Below are positions 34,059 through 46,116 of a DNA stretch of 64,000 nt, piece by piece. The notes under the pieces were generated by a model that saw nothing but the letters and a program-made list of their open reading frames with translations, ran no database searches and was not told the origin of the DNA. This DNA comes from Lentinula raphanica. Lineage: Eukaryota; Basidiomycota; Agaricomycetes; Agaricales; Omphalotaceae. The position numbers and the translations under genes are program-made. Positions within the stretch are counted from its first letter, which is position 1; each line of letters starts with the position of its first letter. The stretch is taken from the NCBI GenBank assembly GCA_027919835.1, contig JANVFP010000026.1, positions 434,001-498,000 of the forward strand. The letters run 5' to 3'.

Positions 34059-34950
34059 GAGGACGAGGTGGTACTATCGGAAGATGAAGAAAACGAGAAG
34101 GGCAAAGAAATGCGTGTCTTCGACCGGCGAAGATTGAGGTATACCTGAAGGAAAACAAACTTGAACACTACCTTTATACAGTTTCATCAGCCCCGCGTAC
34201 AGAATACCAAACTACAGTTGGAATACTTGCTCCGAGTCCACAGTCAGAAACGTCGTATTGTATGCTGGAGGGTTTTAGCATGTTTCAGCAGGCTCCCGTG
34301 CAATAGAATTGATGACAGAGAGTTTCGAGTCCTACATCAAATTCTGGAACCAGATGAGGGATGGAGAGCTAATAGTGCTATGTAACAAGATTGAAAAAAT
34401 GGTTCAAAGAGGACCGGAGCGTGAATAGTCGACAGATGGGACAAGGTGCTGCCAAACTCCCCGGAGATCAATTCCTTAGACTTCTTGCCAAATTTGATGT
34501 TGAATTGAGAGTTGTTTGATCTCCCTTTCATTGTACGCGCAATGAGTGCATCGACGGTGTCGAAATCGGTTGGGGTTCGGGTTAGTCGAAGCAAAAAATT
34601 CTGCCTACCAGAATGCGGAGCATGGCAGGAGCATAGAGGAGCATGGACATTGAAGGACAAGTGCAAGCATTAGCAGCGAGATGAGTTAAGTATATTTCTG
34701 AGGTAAACTTGAGGGGCTATCTCCAAGGACACTCTCGTTGGAGATCGAAAATGAGTCCCGGGGTTGACATTAGACAAAGACAAGAGAGCGGAGACAGGGA
34801 GAGACAGGGTAGACTTGACGCCCAAAAATCACGGTCACAGCGTGTCACAGCGTGGAACAATAGGAGTAATAATAAGCGCCCACTCTCAGCTGCACTCACC
34901 TTGTCGCGCTCAAGACTTCAAAAACACATCGACAGTTACCGTTCAAATTC
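34059..34950. other. Intergenic region
   Basis: A minus-strand open stretch of 109 codons (34337-34666) has no recognisable domain, although its segment MKGRSNNSQFNIKFGKKSK looks protein-like. No exon partners were found. Otherwise the region carries the promoters of the expansin-like gene and the PHD-chromodomain gene. Confidence 0.4.
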
Positions 34951-37636
34951 ATGTCGAGATTCAGCAATGCGAATCGCCTACCTGCACGAAATCCAACCTT
35001 CTTGACGCAGGCAAATAGACAAGTACATCATCACCCTCAGGCTCAAGCAGCTCCAGTGGCCCAACCGTTAAATCTATATCACCCTCCACCGAATCCCAAT
35101 GATATACTGATTCATCGTATTATGGATTCAGTGACTCAAACTCTCAACGCTCATCAGGGTATAATGCTTTTGCGCCTGGAGAACCTTGAACAATGTTTTC
35201 GTCATTCCATAGAATCTTTGGACACGAACGTGAAACAGAGTGAAAACTCAATCAAAACTATCTTGGAAGGCGACCTTGCTCTTCAAAAGACTATTGTTGA
35301 TCAAAGGAAGACGTTGAAGGGTTTATCTAGTCGTGTCGCTTCCTTGGAGTCTGTTCTGGGAGCACATGAGAGTTCGATTGTGGAGAGGTTGAGTGCAGTT
35401 GATTACTCAATGGCGGAGTTACTCGAACGAGCTCGGGATCCGTACGCTCCTATCGGTGAGTCACACCATCTGTTCAATTCCGCATGTCTTCCATTTCGAT
35501 AGAACCCATCCTAAAACACGATATGGCAACAAGTCCTATGAGACAAACGCGCTCTGTGTCTCCAGTTGAACCGGAGCCCTCAAGCTCTTCTGTCAACTCG
35601 TTGCTGATACGCGCTAATCGAGGGGAGACCGCGCCAAAACACGGTCCTAATGCTCGTTCTCCGCATGGTATAGTTATCGTCATCATCTGTGGAAATGTCC
35701 TTTTCTCAATGACATTGTAGTCAGCGATAGCATTTGTACCAGCCCTATCAGAGCCGTGCAAACATGTGAGTGTGTCGTATATGCACGTAGCTCTGCATTC
35801 TTCATGATGCTCATGCCATGACTAGCTCATACCTACCATGAGAATGCGGCCGGTCCCTCTAGTCTAGGCGTCAAAATTCCAACTTGGCTTCGGCGCCCCA
35901 GTACACCCGAACCAAGAGGAACAAGCAGTACGAATGCGACATCTCAATTCCCTCGATCTACCACTACCTCTTTCCCATTAGTCTCTGTCGATTGGACTAA
36001 ATCCAGTAAGAATAGTGTACTCTCCGGACCATTGGCTCACTCACACCATTTGGTTCCAGATATCAATGATGATGTTCAGAGAGAGGAAAGCTCCATCTCC
36101 ATTCCTCCAGTCCCTTTCAGAGGCAGCATAGGAAATACGAGCATTTCGACACCAACTGGTTCCCGACGGGAATCACATGTACCATCTTCCCGTACACCGT
36201 CCCCAGTGCCAACTTACAATGTCAACGACCAGTCTCCATCAACTGCAACCGGAACAAGCACTAAAGTTAATTCAGCGCATTCGTCTATCTCCGAAGGTTC
36301 TTCTGGTGCAATCACAACGCCAACGATTCCACGAACTCATTCAGCTTCCGAATCTCCATCTCCCTCTGTCATCGACGAAGCTTCTGTTCTGCAGATGATC
36401 AAGTTTCCTGATTCCTCGCTGCCAGACTCGCATCTTGATCATGCGACTCTTGATACTGATCTGGACAAACATCAAGGTGATAACACGCAGGTCGAGTCCT
36501 CACATCGTTCAGTGGCTCCCGGACTGCCATCGACACCAGCGACTACACTTGGCCCGTTACCATTATCTGGAAAAAGAGCAATCCTTTCGTCCATTCTAGA
36601 CGACGAACTTTCAGACTTGACCAGCCTTAGCGAATCAAGCTCTGAACATGCGGACAGACCTAGGAAGCGACCGAGGTTGAGTCGGCAAACCAAACTCACT
36701 CCAGAGCCTCAAATCAAGCAAGAAAACACTCCTACCCGAAGGCGCGGTCGTCCGCCATCCAAGTCTGGAATTTTTGGTAGCGGCTTTTCCTCTCAGTCAA
36801 GGAAGACGAAAAAAAAGTCCAAATTATCGGTTGTATGGCCGACAAAGGTGCTTAACCAGGAAGGCAGCTGTGGAACCGTTAGTCATTTCTAGTTACACCC
36901 TTATGTCTACTAAAACCGGTTTGCACGTCCAGGTCATACAATGTGATCTGTACGCATTATACTCTGAGAGCCTACCTCTTTGTTTACCTTGGTTTAATAG
37001 CTGTCAGTTATGGTATCATTGTGGATGTGTCGGATTTTCAGCAGATGACCCGGCTCTGGAGACTCTGGACGTATTCAAATGTCCACTATGTATCATTGGA
37101 ATGTGAGTTGTGACTCTCGACTGAATATGTGAATATCTGAAAAACTAAAAACCGTTATTTCCAGACCTCGTCAGTTTGTAACGGTACCAGATGTCTTAAA
37201 ACTAATCACGTCTCTCTAGCCCTGGCTACTCCTAATGAAGAAGAAAAATGTTCCCGGCCAGATTGCACAGAAAAAACTGAGGATGATATTTTCTTTGTAG
37301 AACGTATCGTTGGCCGAAGGGTCAAAGTCGGGGGGACCAACGGAAGACAACGGCTCTGGCTTGTAAAATGGCTCAAGTACGTTCTTCATAGTGAACATCA
37401 GTCTTTCGTTCTCATACATCTCAACCTTCGATTTCCTTCACAGTTATCCTATCAATCGAGCTACATGGGAAGGAGACGATTCGATTGGTGGAAACCAGAA
37501 GCTCATTGAAAACTTCCTCGATGATTTGAAGGCGGAAGGCATTCCAGATGATCCATCCAGTACAATCTTGCTGCAAGAAGCTTCTCGTGGGGGTTGGAAT
37601 GCCGATGAGCCAGATGTGGCACCACCAGCGGAATGA
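34951..37636 (+). CDS. PHD-like and chromodomain chromatin protein with AT-hook
   Basis: Predicted nuclear histone-reader protein of about 750 residues. The N-terminal exon ends in a coiled coil (LEQCFRHSIESLDTNVKQSE to ESSIVERLSAVDYSMAELLE). A long Ser/Thr/Pro-rich disordered middle follows, then an AT-hook (TRRRGRPPSK, 36750) beside basic KKKSKLS. The zinc module, after splicing an intron at 36942, is VIQCDLCQLWYHCGCVGF followed by FKCPLC. This gives the C-terminal part of a PHD finger, but the usual first CxxC pair is reduced to SCGT. Last comes a chromodomain: FFVERIVGRRV, RLWLVKWLK, and WEGDDSIGGNQKLIENF. The combination suggests binding of methylated histone tails. The start at Met 34951 and introns between 35455 and 36010 are approximate. 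Confidence 0.78.
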
Positions 37637-37777
37637 TTTATTCTGCATTGGTGAGTGCCCTGCTTATGGTTATCTTGTCGACAAGACTGATACCTCTGCT
37701 AAGCTCATCTTCACCTGCTTTTCTTCTCGGAACAAGAAATATGCACGCAAAACTTCCGTGCTACTATCATACTCATG

Positions 37778-37847
37778 AACTTGTTGCCAGTCTAATTGTC
37801 CATATACTAATCCTGCTTCCAACTTGATGCTCTCCTTGTACCATAAT
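37778..37847. repeat. Left copy of a roughly 70-bp direct repeat flanking the hAT-type element
   Basis: The stretch starting GAACTTGTTGCCAGTCTAAT recurs at about 39597-39668 with few differences. It belongs to a local tandem unit of about 115 bp, seen again as partial copies at 39554 and 39669, and the transposable element has split the first unit. Confidence 0.7.
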
Positions 37848-37855
37848 CAATTGCT
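37848..37855. repeat. Left 8-bp target-site duplication CAATTGCT
   Basis: Identical to 39552-39559 on the other side of the element. An 8-bp duplication is diagnostic of the hAT superfamily. Confidence 0.85.
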
Positions 37856-39551
37856 TAGTGTTTGGCTCGGGTCGGGTCGGGTGGTCCTGGAGCCAACCCG
37901 ACCCGAGACCCGCTAACACCCGTACCCGAGAGTCCGGGTACCGGGTACCCGACGTCTCCGGGTGTCGGGTTTCTTGCAGTCGGGTTACAATCGGGTTGCA
38001 GTCGGGTTAGAGGCTTAGAGCCAGCAGAGCCTTGCCTAAGGAGGGGCTGGGCGTCTGCTGGCTCTTGCAGGGGCCAGAGATAGTGTTGATATCATGATAC
38101 ATATATGAAACACCTAAACTTTTACACTTAATGGAGGCTGTTGATGGTACCCAAGCAAGATAGGCAGAAATGTCGAGGAGGGATGAATGGACCAAGTTTG
38201 ATGCGAATTAGGGTGATGATGACGCCTTATAATAGCTATAATATGAGCCCAGCACGAAGAGAAATGAGTAAGAACTCACCTGGCAATGAGTATCACTGCC
38301 TCCTGGTACCTGGTCAAAAAAGGCAGAAATGTTGAGGAGGGATGAATGGACCAAGCTTGATGCGAATTAGGGTGATGATGACGCCTTATGATACCTACAA
38401 TATGAGCCTAGGACGACGAGAAACGAGTAAGAACTCACCTGGGAATGAGTATCACTGCCTCCTGGTACCTGGTCAAAAAAGGCAGAGATGTCGAGGAGGA
38501 ATGAATAGACCAAGCTTGATGCGAATTAGGGTGATAATGACGCCTTATAATAGCTATAATATGAGCCCAGCACGAAGAGAAACAAGTAAGAACTCACCTG
38601 GCAATGAGTATCACTGCCTCCTAGTACCTGGTCAAAAAAGGCAGAGATGTCGAGGAGGAATGAATAGACCAAGCTTTATGCGAATTGAGGTGATGATGAC
38701 GCCCTATGACAGCTACGATATGAGCCTAGGACAAAGAGAAACAAGTAAGAACTCACCTGGGAATGAGCATCACTGCCTCCTAGTACCTGGTCAAAATAGG
38801 CAGAGATGTCGAGGAGGAATGAATGGACCAAGCTTAATGCGAATTGGGGTGATAATAACGCCTTATGATAGCTACAATATGAGCCTAGCACGAAGAGAAA
38901 TGAGTAAGAACTCACCTGGGAATGAGTATCACTGCCTCCTAGTACCTAGTCAAAATAGGCAGAGATGTCGAGGAGGAATGAATGGACCAAGCTTAATGCG
39001 AATTGGAGTGATAATAACGCCTTATGATAGCTACAATATGAGCCTAGCACGAAGAGAAATGAGTAAGAACTCACCTGGGAATGAGTATCACTGCCTCCTA
39101 GTACCTGGTCAAAATAGGCAGAGATGTCGAAGAAGAATGAATAGACCAAGCTTGATGCGAATTGGGGTGATGATGACGCCTTATGATAGCTACAATATGA
39201 GCCTAGGACGAAGAGAAACAAGTAAGAACTCACCTGAGAATGAGTATCACTGCCTCCTGGTACCTGGTCAAAATAGGCAGAGGTGTTGAGGAGGAATGAG
39301 TAGTCCAAATTTGATGCAAATTGGGGTGATGATGACGCTTTATGACAGCTAAAATATGAGCCTAGGATGAAGAGAAATGAGTGAGAACTCACCTGGGAAT
39401 GGGATATCTTGAGTGAAACTGACCTGAGAATACTTTGAAGAGCCGGGTATGCCATCCGGGTGCCGGGTCTTATAATGCTGAGCCGACCCGACCCGGACTG
39501 GGCACCCGACCCGGAACCCAGCTATACCCGGCATACCCGTGCCATTCACTA
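37856..39551. mobile_element. hAT-type non-autonomous element (MITE) filled with a satellite array
   Basis: The ends are TAGTGTTTGGCTCGGGT (left) and, read in reverse, TAGTGAATGGCACGGGT (right): short terminal inverted repeats fitting the hAT YA(G/A)NG rule. They are flanked by a perfect 8-bp duplication. Subterminal regions are crowded with CGGGT/ACCCG motifs on both sides (37866-38000 and 39440-39540), as expected for transposase-binding repeats. The interior holds no transposase; it is about eight copies of a 159-bp repeat. The element is about 1.7 kb. Confidence 0.85.
38140..39400. repeat. 159-bp satellite array, about eight copies
   Basis: The unit is marked by GGTACCTGGTCAAAA, GCAGAGATGTCGAGGAGG, GCCTTATGATAGCTACAATA and GTAAGAACTCACCTGG and recurs every 159 bp from about 38145 to 39400. 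Copies differ by a few percent and the outer ones are more diverged. As 159 is a multiple of three, open frames run through it on both strands; these are not genes. Confidence 0.9.
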
Positions 39552-39559
39552 CAATTGCT
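39552..39559. repeat. Right 8-bp target-site duplication CAATTGCT
   Basis: Pairs with 37848-37855. Confidence 0.85.
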
Positions 39560-39902
39560 GCATTTTCTGTATCTTCCGATGCGAGAAGTTCGAACAGAAC
39601 TTGTTGCCAGTCTAATTGTCCATATACTAATCCTGCTTCAAACTCGATGCTCTACTTGTACCATAATAGATTGCTGCATTTCTTATAAGTACCTTCCGAT
39701 CGCCGAAGTCGAACAACTTGGTTTCAATGCTGCTGCCTGCAGAGACAGTACCGGCGCCTCTAATAGCCTCTAATGCACATGATTGGCACACCTCGATTCT
39801 AATACGATTTGCAACTGTCACTGATGCTTCCTTGCCATGATCCAACCGTCGTGCATAAAGCTAAAGCCAGGCTGATTCTAGATCCAAACCACCTCTTCTT
39901 CA

Positions 39903-41520
39903 ATGGAACTCCCAGGTTAGTTCCACATTTCACCCATCCAGCTCATGTTCTCAATACAATATCCTGATTCTCTCCTAGATGTTCAACTCGAGGGCACTCA
40001 AGATTCTTCCAAGAGAATATGTATCATTGGAGCTGGACCTGCGGGATTGGCAGCGCTGAAGATCATTCTTGATACTCCTCAGTACCAAAGCGGGGCATGG
40101 GTCCCCATTGCTTACGAAGCCAGAGACCAAGTAGGTGGTGTTTGGTAAGTCCTACTCGAGTTTCTTATCGATTTTGGTTGGTCTCAACAAAAGAAGGCTG
40201 CCTGCAGCGACAACCGCAGATGGTCCACCGTTCTCCCCACTCTACGATTCGCTCACAACGAATCTTCCTCATCCTGTAATGGCGTATAAAAGTCTTTCAT
40301 TTCCTCCGGAAACCGCAGTATTTCCTCCTGCACATGTCGTTGAAACCTACTTGAAGTCATACGCTCAAAAGTTCAGCTTGTCACCTCACATTCAGCTCAA
40401 TACTTCAGTGGAAACAGTGGAACGGTCGACCGACGGTCGATGGAAAGTCAAACTGTCCTCCAACGAAGTCGAGGAGTTTGATTTCCTGATAGTGTGTAAT
40501 GGACATTATCGCGTACCACGTTATCCAGAGCTCCCTGGCCTCGAGAGCTGGATGGCTACTAAGCACGCTATGCATTCCGCATGGTATCGCCGCCCGACAC
40601 ACGAATATGGAGATAAGGTCCTCATTATCGGTGCTGGACCCAGCGGGCTAGATATATCATCCGAAATGGCAGAATATGGCGTTATCATCATTCATTCGAT
40701 TCGAGGGCATGGTTCTCAAGATCTTGGTAATATCAAACGACGTGGATCAGTAATTCAGCTCAAGGATAACGGCGAGGTCCTGTTTGAAGATGGGACGGTG
40801 GAAGAAGGTGTTTCCTTTTGTATTGTGGCTACAGGATACGAGACTGCCTTTCCTTTCCTTCCTGATCCGGACATCATACGAAACGCCTTGCCGCCTTCTA
40901 TCCCCCCCATTGCGGAAGCCTTGTATAACTCGACATTCCATGTGTTTCCTTTGGCAAAACATATTTTTCCATTGGGTTACAAGAACCCGAATATCGCCTT
41001 TCTGGGACTGCTTGTTCGAGTAGTGCCTTTCCCGCTTCTTGAGGCACAAGCTCGAGCCACAGTCCATGTCTTCGCTAATCCGTCTGCGTTGGACTCTACG
41101 AGGGAAGCAGTGGATATCATGTCGCGTTATTCAGACCTTTCTTCTGAGTTAGGCTCCGAGGATCCTTTGTTGATTGCCCACGCTTGGCATCGCTTCGTAG
41201 AGCATGAACAATTCGACTATCGAGACCAGTTGTACGAGTTTGCCGATGCCTCAACACAGCAAGGCACGATAGGGATTGGAGGAAGGATTGTGGTGCCGGA
41301 TTGGGAGAAGAAGATGTATGATGCCAAAATAGTACTACGCAAGTTTTGGGTTCATCTGGAGAAAGAAGGTTCGGCAGATGAGTGGGTGAGAGATGTTGGG
41401 AAGGGTGGTATGCATGAGTGGATAGAGCTTTTAGAACGAATGTTGAGCAAGGCAGAGAGCAGCGACTCTGGAGAAAGTAGCAAAGGAGACAGTTTGGATG
41501 AAGATAGATCGAAACTGTGA
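39903..41520 (+). CDS. Flavin-containing monooxygenase-like protein
   Basis: FAD/NADPH monooxygenase that inserts oxygen into N, S or ketone substrates. A tiny first exon (MELPD) joins at 39979 to VQLEGTQDSSKRICIIGAGPAGLAALK, holding the FAD GxGxxG motif. A second intron (40145-40195) joins GGVW to LPAATTADGPPF. The NADPH site is KVLIIGAGPSGLDISSEM. The FMO motif FxGxxxHxxx(Y/F) is replaced by HSAWYRRPTHEYGDKV. An ATG-type motif, FCIVATGYETAFPFL, precedes the C-terminal domain. The tail is acidic and Ser-rich (KAESSDSGESSKGDS). About 510 residues, no signal peptide or membrane anchor seen. The start is supported by the phase match of exon 1. Confidence 0.85.
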
Positions 41521-41768
41521 ATTACTCTTAGATTTAGAGATATAGTGACATAGATCGCTTCGGTTTCATGAAGATTGTCCACTTACAACTCTCACAACGC
41601 ATGATGCATAATGAGGCCTGAGTGAGGCTGACCCCGAATGGAAACACAGCTTTGACAGTAAATTCCCACACTCACAACTTGGATCTACCCTTCCAATAAC
41701 GGGAAAACGTTGCATATTCTTCCATGAAATATTTTCTCCATTGACCACCATAGACTCATACTCTTCAA

Positions 41769-42791
41769 ATGGCCACCGACCCGTATCACGCTGTCCAACA
41801 GGAGATACAAACTTCGCTGCAGACCGCAGGTCAACTACGCGCATCCTATGTGCGAATCAAGAACATGGCCAGGGAAGATAGCGAGGAGCTAGGTTGGGCT
41901 AGAAGTGAGGTATTACACATTCTCGTATGAAGATGAAGAATATTGTCAACTCACCATACCTGCCAGCTCAAAGCAACTCTTGCTGCGCTTGAAGCCGATT
42001 TCGAAGACCTGGAGGATAGTGTCAAGTAATTCCGTCGCCTATAATTCACAGAAAGATGTTTCTAAGGCTATTCTAGGATAGTTGAAACAACAGGCCCTCG
42101 GATGTTTGGCCTAGAGGAATCAGAGGTGCAGGAACGTAAACGATATGTTGCCTATGTTCGGAAAGAGATTGAAGTGCGTTCTCTTTTTCTACTCGAAGTG
42201 AACATTCAACTGACAATACCTTTCTTGCAAGTCTAGAGCATGAGAGCAGAACTGAACTCAGAACGTTCCGGAGGCTCTCAGTCTATCTCGGCATACAGCG
42301 CGTCCAGCCAAACACCCAGTGGCACGAATACTCCGCGAATAGGATCAGAACGAAACCTGGATGAGAATCATCAAGAAGCATGGGCTAGGGAAGAGCAACA
42401 GGTCTGTCCTGTTTCTATGCCTTCATTCTTCAGTCTTTGTTGAAAATTCTAGCTCATGATACGAGAGCAAGACCGCACAATGGAATCAATAGCAGGCACG
42501 CTGAATACTCTTGCGCAACAGGCAGGGCTTATGGGCCAAGAGATTGGAGAACACAATGAGTAAGTCAGCCACAAGTCCGGTTGAGCTTGTCAAGTATATT
42601 CATGGTTAACCGATCATAGGATGTTGGATGATTTGGAGACTGGCGTGGACCGGACAGATGGCAAACTAAGCGATGCGATGCGGAAGATGCGTAAATTTGC
42701 TCGAGAGTCGGAGGAGCGTGGTAGCGGGTGGTGCGTAGTGATACTGATAGTCGTGTTGATGATATTATTGTTAGTGGCAATCTTAATTTGA
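41769..42791 (+). CDS. Syntaxin-6/Tlg1-family t-SNARE
   Basis: Q-SNARE of the trans-Golgi/endosome, fusing endosome-derived vesicles. The N-terminus MATDPYHAVQQEIQ is the syntaxin-6 N-domain start, followed by the three-helix segment (LGWARSE, LKATLAALEADFEDLEDSV, FGLEESEVQERKRYVAYVRK). A Ser/Thr-rich linker (SGGSQSISAYSASSQTPSGT) leads to the SNARE helix: LMIREQDRTMESIAGTLNTL, then AQQAGLMGQEIGEHNEMLDD with the central Gln, and DRTDGKLSDAMRKMRKF. It ends in one transmembrane helix, CVVILIVVLMILLLVAILI. Six exons with short introns; length of about 245 residues fits the family. Confidence 0.92.
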
Positions 42792-43056
42792 GAATGGGAT
42801 ACAGGGATATTTAGTCTCTGCTGAAGGACTCTTCTACACGTCTGTGGCGTGTGAAACCTAGATGGTTGCGCTTAAAATGGAAATCGATTGAGGAATGAAT
42901 CGTCTTGTCTCTCTTTCTCTTACTCTCACCTTCTTGCTTAACGCTGGCGTCTTGCTCACGCCCACATATACAGCCCAGCTAATATCTTGATAGACTCTTG
43001 CGATCCCTTACATTCGACCTCATTATACCTTTCTCCGACTTTTTTCTTGAATAACG

Positions 43057-44851
43057 ATGTCCTCCCAACGAAAAAGTTTCCAGCCTCACCGTGATTTGGA
43101 TATAAAAATGATGAACATGAACACGAACACGAACACGATCAAAATTGCCAACGTCTCGAACAATGGTGAGCATTTAGCAAAAGGCGATGCACGAAATACT
43201 CATGTTCTCTTGATATATCAGTACGAGGAGAAGTCGTCGCCTTATTCAACACTCTGATTGGTTACTCTATTCCTGTCTTTTCCCGGTGCCTTCATTGACT
43301 ATCTCTCAGGCGACGTTCGAAATACCTCTGAATTTAGAGACGCAGTTGGTACTCATATTGAGATAACTTTTAACTCGCATGATGCAGCCAAGTGAGCGGC
43401 GATCCTTTCTTCATGTAGTCTATGCGCTAACAAAACGCGATTCAGGAAAGCATTGTGCATGTCCGGTTATACAATTGGCGGCTGCTCCCTGTGAGTGTCA
43501 GATAACTGGACTTCATATATGCGCCTAAACTCTACACATAGCCTTGTAACACCTGTTTTCAAAGAGGATGATATCTCGCCTAAACTTCCTGACAATCGTC
43601 GCAATCTCTACGTACTTGGGCTTCCTTTCGACCTCACTAAGTGCGTTGTTCCTGATGGTCGTGGGCATGGCTGATGATATTTCCAGGGGCGAATTCGCTG
43701 CCATCTTCTCTCGTTATGGTAAGGTCGCCCATTCCGTCATCCTAGCCACTGTGGACAATGCTTCGCGCCGTCGAGGGTTTGTGGTTATGGCTTGCCATGA
43801 AGACGCGAAACGGGCGATGATGGCTTTAACACGCACACAAATCAAGTATGATCATGCATATCTAGCTTTGCCATATGCTGAGTAGTTTTCAGAGGTCATA
43901 CGATTGACGTATCTTGGTCCATTGTTCAACGTTCGGAAGGTTCGTTTTCTGGTGTCTCCATCGACTTTTTGCGGTTAACTCTATACAGGCTTTCTCGATG
44001 GTGGCGATCGCGCAACGGTATTCGACCCTCACTCTGCCTCTGGTTCAGAAACAACGCAAGGGGGTGACATAGTTCCCCCGACCGTGAATCTATCTGAAAC
44101 CGTGGCGGCTTCGTCACCAGAGAAATCTTTCGTACTAACGTTTAGTCCGACCAACGCCCTTCTTGTAACCAACCTTCCCTTCATTTTGTTCACCAATACC
44201 TCAGACTTAGAACCATTGCTCTTTCCCTTTGGGTCTATTAAGAAACTCGAAATGATTGCCCTACCTAGCCCTCAAGAAACTACATCTGCTCTTGTGGAAT
44301 ACGATGCCCTTGAAAGCGCGACAGACGCGAAGGCATCGCTTCAAGGACAATGCTATGCCCAATACCGAATCAATGCTGAATACGTCGTACTCTCTGATGC
44401 TTCTCCTGTCCCTCCCATTCCGGCATTCCCCGACTTTGACGACTTTGAGTTCAAGAACGACCGCAATCATGCCAGAAACAACTTGTTTTCCACGTCAGCT
44501 CCTCCTTCTCGCTCTCAGTCTCGTAATCAATCAAACGTCTTTCAACATAAACGTCCCTTGCAAGATATCAGCAACTCGTCCAACTACTTTCAACATCCTT
44601 TCGCGCCACCCTCCGCTGCTTTGTATGCTCCGAAATTGGGACTTTTGACTCGTTCAATTTCTGCTACTTCTAGGTATGGACTACTCTCATTATAACTGTT
44701 GGATGATCGTGCTCAGCAACAATATCCTAGCTGGAATAACGATTTCAACCAATGCTCCTCTTCTCGTCTTGAATACCCTTATGTGAACCAAATGCAAGCG
44801 AACGGATACATGCCTCAAGATCGTGTGGTGTATACTCCGGTTCACAACTAA
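43057..44851 (+). CDS. RRM RNA-binding protein with an in-frame stop near the C-terminus
   Basis: Multi-RRM protein resembling fungal Mei2/Nrd1-type regulators. RRM1 is split over exons: IKIANVSNN-VRGEVVALFNTL, then HIEITFNSHDAAKKAL. RRM2 has RRNLYVLGLPFDLTKGEFAA and RRRGFVVM as RNP2 and RNP1. A third, weaker RRM has NALLVTNLPFILF and FGSIKKLEMIALPS. The Ser/Asn/Gln-rich tail includes PLQDISNSSNYFQHPFAPPS. The frame meets TAA at 44693-44695, yet the same frame stays open for another 52 codons with convincing composition (QQYPSWNNDFNQ to VVYTPVHN) and ends at 44851. A possible 43-nt intron there would shift frame, so this is either a nonsense mutation, readthrough or a sequence error. Confidence 0.75.
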
Positions 44852-45200
44852 TTGGTCATTCCGTTACGCTGCCTCGGTCCACAAACTTTCCTCGTGCTCT
44901 CCTGGTACATCGGTATTTCTACTTCCCGGTTTTTTCTTTCATCATTCCCATCGGTTTTTTCGCATGAGTATTCTGTCCTGGTCGTGAATATCATGGAACG
45001 TCGCTGTTGGTTTTTCGTGTTGTTTTCTATCGTTTCATACGATGTTTTTCTTCTTCCACCTATGTTATTCATATTTATAGTATACATTCTTTTCAGGACC
45101 TCGCATCCTGCGTTCAAGCTGTATGTACGATTGAGCAGAATAATCAATCAGTTGTGTTTTTGTGAATTGCGGACATCACCGAACTTGAAATTTGACCGTC

Positions 45201-46116
45201 ATGTCCGACGTTCATCTTCGACCAGCAGACCAGTCTTTTCAAACTCCCCGTGTCAAAAAAGCACCGTCAAAACTACCTTTATCGTTTTCCTATTCTCCAA
45301 GTGACGATGGCACGGATGAGAATCTATTAGTTCTACTCCATGGATTGGGTATGCGTACAGGTTGCTCATCCCGTTTTCAACAGCTAAAAAAGTAATATAT
45401 GCCCCAGGTGATACTCTTGTACCTTTTGCGAAACTAGGTCGCCAATTCAAACTTCCCCAGACTGCAACACTCGCGCTGAGGGCACCAGAGAAGTGCGTTT
45501 TTCTGCTACACTCTGCCCACTGACCAACACTCGCCCCATCGATAGAATACCTTTCTTGTACGAAGAAGCTTATCAATGGTACACATCCTTTGACCAACTA
45601 GGCGAACTTATCGATCGCCCAAATCCAACCCCTGCCCTAGAGATCTTATCAAGAGTCTTCAAGCATCTCATCGAGGACTGTTCGTGGCCCAGTGACCGGA
45701 TACATCTCTTCGGATTCGCCCAAGGTGGTTCGGTCGCCCTAGAGCTTGGCATCAAGTTTTGGAGGCAACAGCAAGAGAGTTCGGATCAACCATCATCATC
45801 ATCTTCGTTAGGCTCTATAGTGTCCGTCTCAGGACCTCTACTCTCATATCCAACACTTTCCTCTTTAAGTCCTACACCCGTCCTCGCTGTTTACAGGCCT
45901 CCTCCAGCAGAACCGTCGTTGGCACCTGCAGATTTGACTGCGATCAAGAAAGCCTTCGTGGTAGTTCAGGAGGCGAAGCTCGGTGCTAGAGGGCCGGGAA
46001 TGCCTTCTTCAAAGGATGAATGGGAGCCTATCATGAGATTCTGGAGTGAAAAGTTGAGTAGAAGGCAAGTGGAAGGGCTGTACGAGGTTATGAGTGGAAT
46101 ATCCCTTCCACAATGA
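45201..46116 (+). CDS. Carboxylesterase/phospholipase (acyl-protein-thioesterase-like alpha/beta hydrolase)
   Basis: Serine hydrolase of the Abhydrolase_2 family. Motifs: LLVLLHGLGDTLVPFAKLGR with the oxyanion HG and the typical family start, then LKLPQTATLALRAPE, the nucleophile elbow IHLFGFAQGGSVALEL (Ser in GFAQGG), and VLAVYRPPP in the later strand. The usual catalytic Asp and His segments are hard to place: the C-terminus WSEKLSRRQVEGLYEVMSG is helical and no GxxHS box is present, so activity is uncertain. Three short introns. Start at Met 45201 (MSDVHLRP). Probably cytosolic; no signal peptide. Confidence 0.78.

Noticed and set aside
38342..39289. A 315-codon open frame that looks like a 53-residue repeat protein
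   Set aside because: It is a by-product of the 159-bp satellite in the hAT element. Open frames exist on both strands and there are no start, splice or domain signals.
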